A stretch of 8,809 nt of DNA from Candidatus Zhuqueibacterota bacterium. Its GTDB lineage: Bacteria > Zhuqueibacterota > Zhuqueibacteria > Residuimicrobiales > Krinioviventaceae. Below the pieces are notes generated by a model. The model was not told the origin of the DNA, did no database searches, and saw only the letters and a list, made by a program, of their open reading frames with translations. A program made the position numbers and the translations under genes. The stretch covers positions 1-8,809 of the forward strand of contig RQOI01000191.1 in the NCBI GenBank assembly GCA_003854995.1, given 5' to 3'. This document shows, piece by piece, positions 5,523 through 8,809 of this stretch. The stretch's first letter is position 1, and every line of letters begins with the position of its first letter.

Positions 5523-7124
5523 ATGAATAAATCGAAATCAATAAAGTTTGTCTTGCTCCTGACGACGATCATTCTGATTGCTGTCGTATTCAATAAATTT
5601 GAGAGCAGAGATGCCTATTCCTCAGACAGCTTGCGGGAACAGCTGGAACGTTTTAATGAGGTTTTCAGCTTTATTAATCGCTACTATGTTGAGACGCCGG
5701 ATCGGGAAAAAATCATCACCGGCGCCATCAACGGCATGCTCAGTGAACTTGATCCGCACTCTGCCTATATCCCGCCTGCAAGTTTGCAGCGCATGACGGA
5801 AGAGTTTCAGGGTGAATTTGAGGGGATCGGAATCGAGTTCGTCGTCCTGAACAAGATATTGACCGTCGTGTCGCCGATCGTCGGCGGTCCGTCAGAAGCG
5901 GTGGGACTATTGCCGGGCGATCAGATCATCAGGATCGAAGGTGAATCCGCCTATGATATCAAGGAGGAACAAGTCCAGAAAAAGCTGCGCGGCAAAAAGG
6001 GCACCCAGGTCACTGTGACGATCAATCGTCCCGGACAGTCCGAGCAGTTCGATGTGACGATCACCCGCGATAAAATTCCGATCTACAGCGTCATGGCCTC
6101 TTTTATGCTGGATGATGGCAACACCGGTTATATCTATCTCGGTCGTTTCGCCCGCACGACCTCGCAAGAAGTGGAAGAGGCCCTCAATAAACTGCAGGGT
6201 CAGGGCATGCAACAGTTGATCTTTGACTTGCGCGGCAACTCGGGCGGCTATTTGGATCAGGCTTTTGCGGTGGCGGACAAGTTCATCCCGGGCGGCTATA
6301 AAATCGTCTATACAAAGGGAAGACTCGACAACGTGTCGGAAGAATTTTTTTCCACGGATCGAAACACCCACCCGCTGTACCCAATGGTCGTGCTCATCAA
6401 TCATGGTTCTGCCAGCGCATCTGAAATTGTCTCGGGCGCCATTCAGGACCTCGACCGGGGCCTGGTGTTGGGGCAGACCAGCTTTGGCAAAGGATTGGTA
6501 CAGCAACAGATTCCGCTGCGGGATGGCGGCGCTCTTCGCCTCACCGTGTCGCGATACTATACGCCGAGCGGACGTCTCATTCAGCGTCCGTATGAGGATG
6601 AAAATCTGCTGGACTATTATAGCGAGGCATATGATGATACCGCATTCGTTCATAAACCGGATACGACGCAACAGTATCTCACTCTTGCAGGTCGGACCGT
6701 TTTCGGCGGCGGTGGCATCACGCCCGACTCTATTCTGGCATCTGAAAAAATCACCCGATTCACCTATCTGTTGAGGATGAAGAGAGTGTTTTTCGAATTC
6801 GGTTCCACCTGGGGGGGCGAACATCGCGACGACTATCTGGATTTTGAGGCCTTTAAGAGAGATTTTGTCGTCGACAGTCGCATGGTCGAGAATTTGCGAG
6901 AAATCATTGCCAAACAGGAGATCGAGTTCAGTCAGGAAGCGTATGAAAAGGACGCCGACTATATTCATCTGGAGATGAAGGCCGAAGTCGCCCGCCACTT
7001 GTGGGACAGCGAGCATTACTATGTGATTCGCATAAAAGGGGATTCAGAGGTCGAACATGCCATCAGTTTGATGGCTGACGCCGAAAGGATCAAAAATCTG
7101 CACGCCTGGAATGCCATGCGCTAG
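5523..7124 (+). CDS. S41 family C-terminal processing peptidase with PDZ domain
   Basis: Membrane-anchored periplasmic serine protease of 533 residues (CtpA/Prc family) that cleaves proteins at or near their C-termini. The ATG has a GAGGA Shine-Dalgarno 4 bases upstream. Residues 8-23 form an uncleaved N-terminal membrane segment. An N-terminal helical part (36-95) includes the conserved DPHSAYIPP. The PDZ domain spans about 97-182, with GIGIEF and the ligand-loop region GPSEAVGLLPGDQIIRIEG. The peptidase S41 core spans about 185-355: FDLRGNSGGYLD, then NHGSASASE with the likely nucleophile Ser298, and SFGKG with the general base Lys323, 25 residues later as in the family. The catalytic Ser/Lys dyad is intact. 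A C-terminal extension of about 175 residues (358-533), including GGGGITPDS and a charged helical tail, is typical of long CTPs. Its position after secreted and barrel genes suggests envelope protein maturation or turnover; the substrate is unknown. A strong terminator follows. Confidence 0.96.
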   Translation: MNKSKSIKFVLLLTTIILIAVVFNKFESRDAYSSDSLREQLERFNEVFSFINRYYVETPDREKIITGAINGMLSELDPHSAYIPPASLQRMTEEFQGEFEGIGIEFVVLNKILTVVSPIVGGPSEAVGLLPGDQIIRIEGESAYDIKEEQVQKKLRGKKGTQVTVTINRPGQSEQFDVTITRDKIPIYSVMASFMLDDGNTGYIYLGRFARTTSQEVEEALNKLQGQGMQQLIFDLRGNSGGYLDQAFAVADKFIPGGYKIVYTKGRLDNVSEEFFSTDRNTHPLYPMVVLINHGSASASEIVSGAIQDLDRGLVLGQTSFGKGLVQQQIPLRDGGALRLTVSRYYTPSGRLIQRPYEDENLLDYYSEAYDDTAFVHKPDTTQQYLTLAGRTVFGGGGITPDSILASEKITRFTYLLRMKRVFFEFGSTWGGEHRDDYLDFEAFKRDFVVDSRMVENLREIIAKQEIEFSQEAYEKDADYIHLEMKAEVARHLWDSEHYYVIRIKGDSEVEHAISLMADAERIKNLHAWNAMR

Positions 7125-7134
7125 AACAGATCGC

Positions 7135-7161
7135 AAGCCCTGATGAATTCAGGGCTTTTTT
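7135..7161 (+). terminator. Rho-independent terminator after the S41 protease gene
   Basis: AAGCCCTGA (7135-7143) pairs with TCAGGGCTT (7149-7157) as a perfect 9-bp stem with a TGAAT loop. The T-run 7156-7161 forms the tail. It begins 10 bases after the stop codon at 7124. It ends the envelope gene cluster and separates it from nqr. Confidence 0.92.
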
Positions 7162-7237
7162 GTATTCGCCCGTGATCTGCCCGTGCGCAGGGAGATGTCC
7201 ATCTCATTGTCACCTGAACAAACAGCGTAAAAAAGAT

Positions 7238-7266
7238 TTGAGAATTCGAAAAAATTTCGCTAAATT
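7238..7266 (+). promoter_or_regulatory. Candidate sigma70-type promoter for the nqr operon
   Basis: TTGAGA (7238-7243), a 17-base spacer, then TAAATT (7261-7266): 5/6 and 4/6 matches to the -35 and -10 consensus with ideal spacing, in an A/T-rich stretch. The same bases also approach the Bacteroidota-type TTG / TAnnTTTG pattern (TAAATTTT at 7261-7268). It lies downstream of a terminator and about 105 bases before nqrA, the expected place. It predicts a leader of roughly 100 nt. This is a pattern match only. Confidence 0.6.
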
Positions 7267-7292
7267 TTCGGCTGTATTTTGCCGGAAAGTGC

Positions 7293-7326
7293 TTTTATTG
7301 CCGTGCGCTGATCCTGGTTTTATTGC
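7293..7326 (+). repeat. Pair of 9-bp direct repeats in the nqr leader
   Basis: TTTTATTGC occurs at 7293-7301 and again at 7318-7326, 25 bases apart start to start, between the predicted promoter and nqrA. It could be a paired regulator site or chance in A/T-rich leader DNA. Confidence 0.35.
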
Positions 7327-7371
7327 AGTAAATCCCTGACTTGAATTCATGAAGAAGCAGCGAAGGAGAAT

Positions 7372-8718
7372 ATGGGGCTGACAAAGATAAAAAGGGGCTT
7401 GACTATTCCAATAGCCGGTGAGCCGGAACAGGTCGTTTACGATGGCAAGTCAGTGTCTCAGGTGGCGCTTCTTGGGCCAGATTACATTGACATGAAACCA
7501 TCGATGCAGGTGGCTGTCGGCGATGTCGTCAAGCTCGGGCAGGTATTGTTTTTTGACAAAAAGACGCCTGCTATTCAATTCACGGCGCCTGGCGCCGGCA
7601 AAGTGGTCGCCATCCTCCGAGGAGAAAAACGCGCGTTCCTCTCCGTTGTCATTCAACTTTCCGGCGACGAAGAGGTGCGATTTGCCAGCTACGATGCCGA
7701 TGCCCTGGCTGGCCTCGATGCGGCAAAGGTGAAAGAACAGCTCCTCGAATCCGGCCTCTGGACAGCCTTGCGCGCACGTCCTTTCAGCCACGTCGCCGAT
7801 CCCGCCGCAGCACCGCACTCTATTTTCATCACTGCGATCGATACCAACCCGCTCGCCCCGTCGATGGAAAAGATCCTCGAAGGGAGAGGGACAGACTTTG
7901 AGGCAGGCTTGCTGCTGCTCTCGAAATTGACGGAGGGCAAGCTCTATCTGTGCACCTCGCCGGGATTCCAGATCGCCGACCAGGGCGGTCGGGTCACTGT
8001 CGAAGAATTCAAAGGCCCGCATCCTGCTGGCTTGCCTGGAACCCACATCCATTTTCTCGATCCGGTGAGTCGCAAAAAGATGGTCTGGACTATCAATGCC
8101 CAGGATGTCGTGGCCGTCGGCGCCCTGTTCAGGACGGGACGACTGGATGTGGGGAGAATCGTCGCTCTCGCCGGACCGTCTGTCCGCGAACCGCGACTCG
8201 TGCGAACTCGGCTCGGCGCTTCGCTGAGCGATCTCACGAGGGGAGAGCTGAAGGAGGGCGTTCATCGGATCGTCTCCGGATCTGTCATCGCCGGTTTTCA
8301 CGCCGTCGACGCCATGGCATTTCTCGGCCGCTATCATCAACAGGTCTCCGTCTTGCCGGAGGGCGGTGAACGCAAAATGTTCGGCTGGATGACGCCGCGT
8401 TTCGATCTCTATTCTGTAAAGAACGTCGTCGGTTCCAAATTGATCCCCGGAAAAAAGCTCAACTTGACCACAAATACAAATGGCAGTCAGAGGGCCATCA
8501 TTCCGATCGGCAGCTATGAAGCTGTCATGCCCCTCGATGTGCTGCCCACCCCATTGCTGCGGGCGCTGGCCATTCAGGATGTTGAAGACGCTGAAAAGCT
8601 CGGTTGCCTGGAGCTGGATGAGGAGGACCTCGCCCTCTGCACCTATGTCTGCCCCTCGAAAATTGATCACGGTGAGAATTTGAGGAAGACCTTAACCTTA
8701 ATTCAGAAGGAAGGCTAG
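7372..8718 (+). CDS. nqrA: Na+-translocating NADH:quinone reductase subunit A
   Basis: Peripheral, cytoplasm-facing subunit of the six-subunit Na+-NQR complex, which oxidises NADH, reduces quinone and pumps sodium out. NqrA is implicated in quinone binding. At 448 residues it matches the usual length (about 446). The start has a strong AAGGAG Shine-Dalgarno (7363-7368) and the typical N-terminus MGLTKIKRGLTIPIAGEP. A lipoyl/biotinyl-like barrel-sandwich segment follows (FTAPGAGKVVAILRGEKRAF, near 64-83). Further conserved blocks are RPFSHVADP, FITAIDTNPLAPS, HPAGLPGTHIHFLDPV, TINAQDVVAVGALF and the C-terminal LPTPLLRALAIQDVEDAEKL. Near the end is C-T-Y-V-C-P-S-K (residues 423-430), followed by LTLIQKEG. 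No membrane segment is evident, as expected for this subunit. Its stop overlaps the nqrB start by one base, implying translational coupling. Identification is very secure. Confidence 0.97.
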   Translation: MGLTKIKRGLTIPIAGEPEQVVYDGKSVSQVALLGPDYIDMKPSMQVAVGDVVKLGQVLFFDKKTPAIQFTAPGAGKVVAILRGEKRAFLSVVIQLSGDEEVRFASYDADALAGLDAAKVKEQLLESGLWTALRARPFSHVADPAAAPHSIFITAIDTNPLAPSMEKILEGRGTDFEAGLLLLSKLTEGKLYLCTSPGFQIADQGGRVTVEEFKGPHPAGLPGTHIHFLDPVSRKKMVWTINAQDVVAVGALFRTGRLDVGRIVALAGPSVREPRLVRTRLGASLSDLTRGELKEGVHRIVSGSVIAGFHAVDAMAFLGRYHQQVSVLPEGGERKMFGWMTPRFDLYSVKNVVGSKLIPGKKLNLTTNTNGSQRAIIPIGSYEAVMPLDVLPTPLLRALAIQDVEDAEKLGCLELDEEDLALCTYVCPSKIDHGENLRKTLTLIQKEG

Positions 8719-8809
8719 TGAAATTCTTGCGCACATTTCTCGACAAACAGGAGCATCACTTCACCCAAGGCAAGCTGAAGATGTGGCTTCCTGTATTTGA
8801 GATGATTGA
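8718..8809 (+). CDS. nqrB: Na+-translocating NADH:quinone reductase subunit B, 3'-truncated by the window edge
   Basis: Start of the integral-membrane NqrB subunit, which carries covalent FMN and, in characterised complexes, riboflavin. Only the first 30 codons are present. They read MKFLRTFLDKQEHHF...GKLKMWLPVFEMI, matching the conserved cytoplasmic N-terminus of NqrB (KFL.K.EHHF..GGK......YE). The GTG start at 8718 uses the last G of the nqrA TAG stop, and GGAAGG (8709-8714) serves as Shine-Dalgarno. The frame stays open to the end of the window. The membrane helices and the FMN-attachment threonine lie beyond it. nqrC-nqrF would be expected downstream. Confidence 0.93.
   Translation, partial: MKFLRTFLDKQEHHFTQGKLKMWLPVFEMI

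Noticed and set aside
5494..5526. 10-codon ORF (MKLNIPLRSV) overlapping the S41 start codon
   Set aside because: It has no Shine-Dalgarno of its own and no sign of coding. The overlap with ATG 5523 is probably chance.
5907..7016. 369-codon open frame on the minus strand opposite the S41 protease
   Set aside because: The + strand frame carries intact PDZ and catalytic motifs. The antisense product has low-complexity shadow composition and no motif.
847..7124. Calling the cluster a type IX secretion system
   Set aside because: Only PorV/PorQ-like proteins and a sorting-like domain are present. None of the motor, translocon or sortase components is in the window.
7192..7205. Small inverted repeat GAGAT-GTCC-ATCTC upstream of the nqr promoter
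   Set aside because: Five base pairs is within chance expectation for this length of DNA, and no other feature supports it.
7349..7381. 10-codon ORF (MKKQRRRIWG) overlapping the nqrA start
   Set aside because: It is formed largely by the purine-rich Shine-Dalgarno region and has no independent evidence as a leader peptide.
7450..8670. 406-codon open frame on the minus strand opposite nqrA
   Set aside because: nqrA is certain on the + strand. The antisense translation has no recognisable family and its openness follows from the codon composition of nqrA.

Overview
This 8.8 kb window looks like ordinary chromosomal DNA from a Gram-negative bacterium. All recognisable genes lie on the + strand. 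Three things suggest a member of the FCB superphylum outside classical Bacteroidota, for example a Calditrichota/KSB1-like lineage. There are two PorV/PorQ-type outer-membrane proteins and a secreted beta-propeller ending in a YPNPF...NGVYFY FlgD-like domain. There is a Na+-NQR locus. Most genes have clear Shine-Dalgarno sequences, and there is a good sigma70-like promoter, both unlike typical Bacteroidota. The taxonomic placement is inference, not something shown directly.

Layout. (1) 2-694: the 3' two-thirds of trpS (tryptophanyl-tRNA synthetase), cut by the window edge and followed by a hairpin that may be its terminator. (2) 847-7124: a co-oriented run of five cell-envelope genes. These are a probable lipoprotein with three Ig-like domains, a secreted seven-bladed Asp-box beta-propeller with a FlgD-like C-terminus (start codon directly after the lipoprotein's stop), two tandem PorV/PorQ family beta-barrels, and a membrane-anchored S41 C-terminal processing protease with PDZ domain. 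A strong intrinsic terminator closes the run. (3) 7125-7371: an intergenic region with a good promoter match. (4) 7372-8809: the start of the nqr operon, with complete nqrA and the first 30 codons of nqrB, which overlaps nqrA by one base.

How the genes may work together. The lipoprotein, propeller and barrel proteins all carry export signals, and the protease is anchored facing the periplasm. PorV/PorQ proteins are known from type IX secretion, where PorV shuttles C-terminal-domain cargo. A propeller with a sorting-like C-terminus next to two such proteins therefore suggests an envelope display or secretion cassette. That link is inference: no core T9SS genes (PorK/L/M/N, Sov, PorU) are in the window. 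The nqr genes are a separate unit encoding the sodium-pumping NADH:quinone oxidoreductase.

Non-coding structures worth noting are an 18+18 bp inverted repeat (3431-3498) between the propeller and the first PorV-like gene, and a perfect 18 bp palindrome (808-825) just upstream of the lipoprotein gene. I saw no tRNA, rRNA, CRISPR array, transposase or phage gene.
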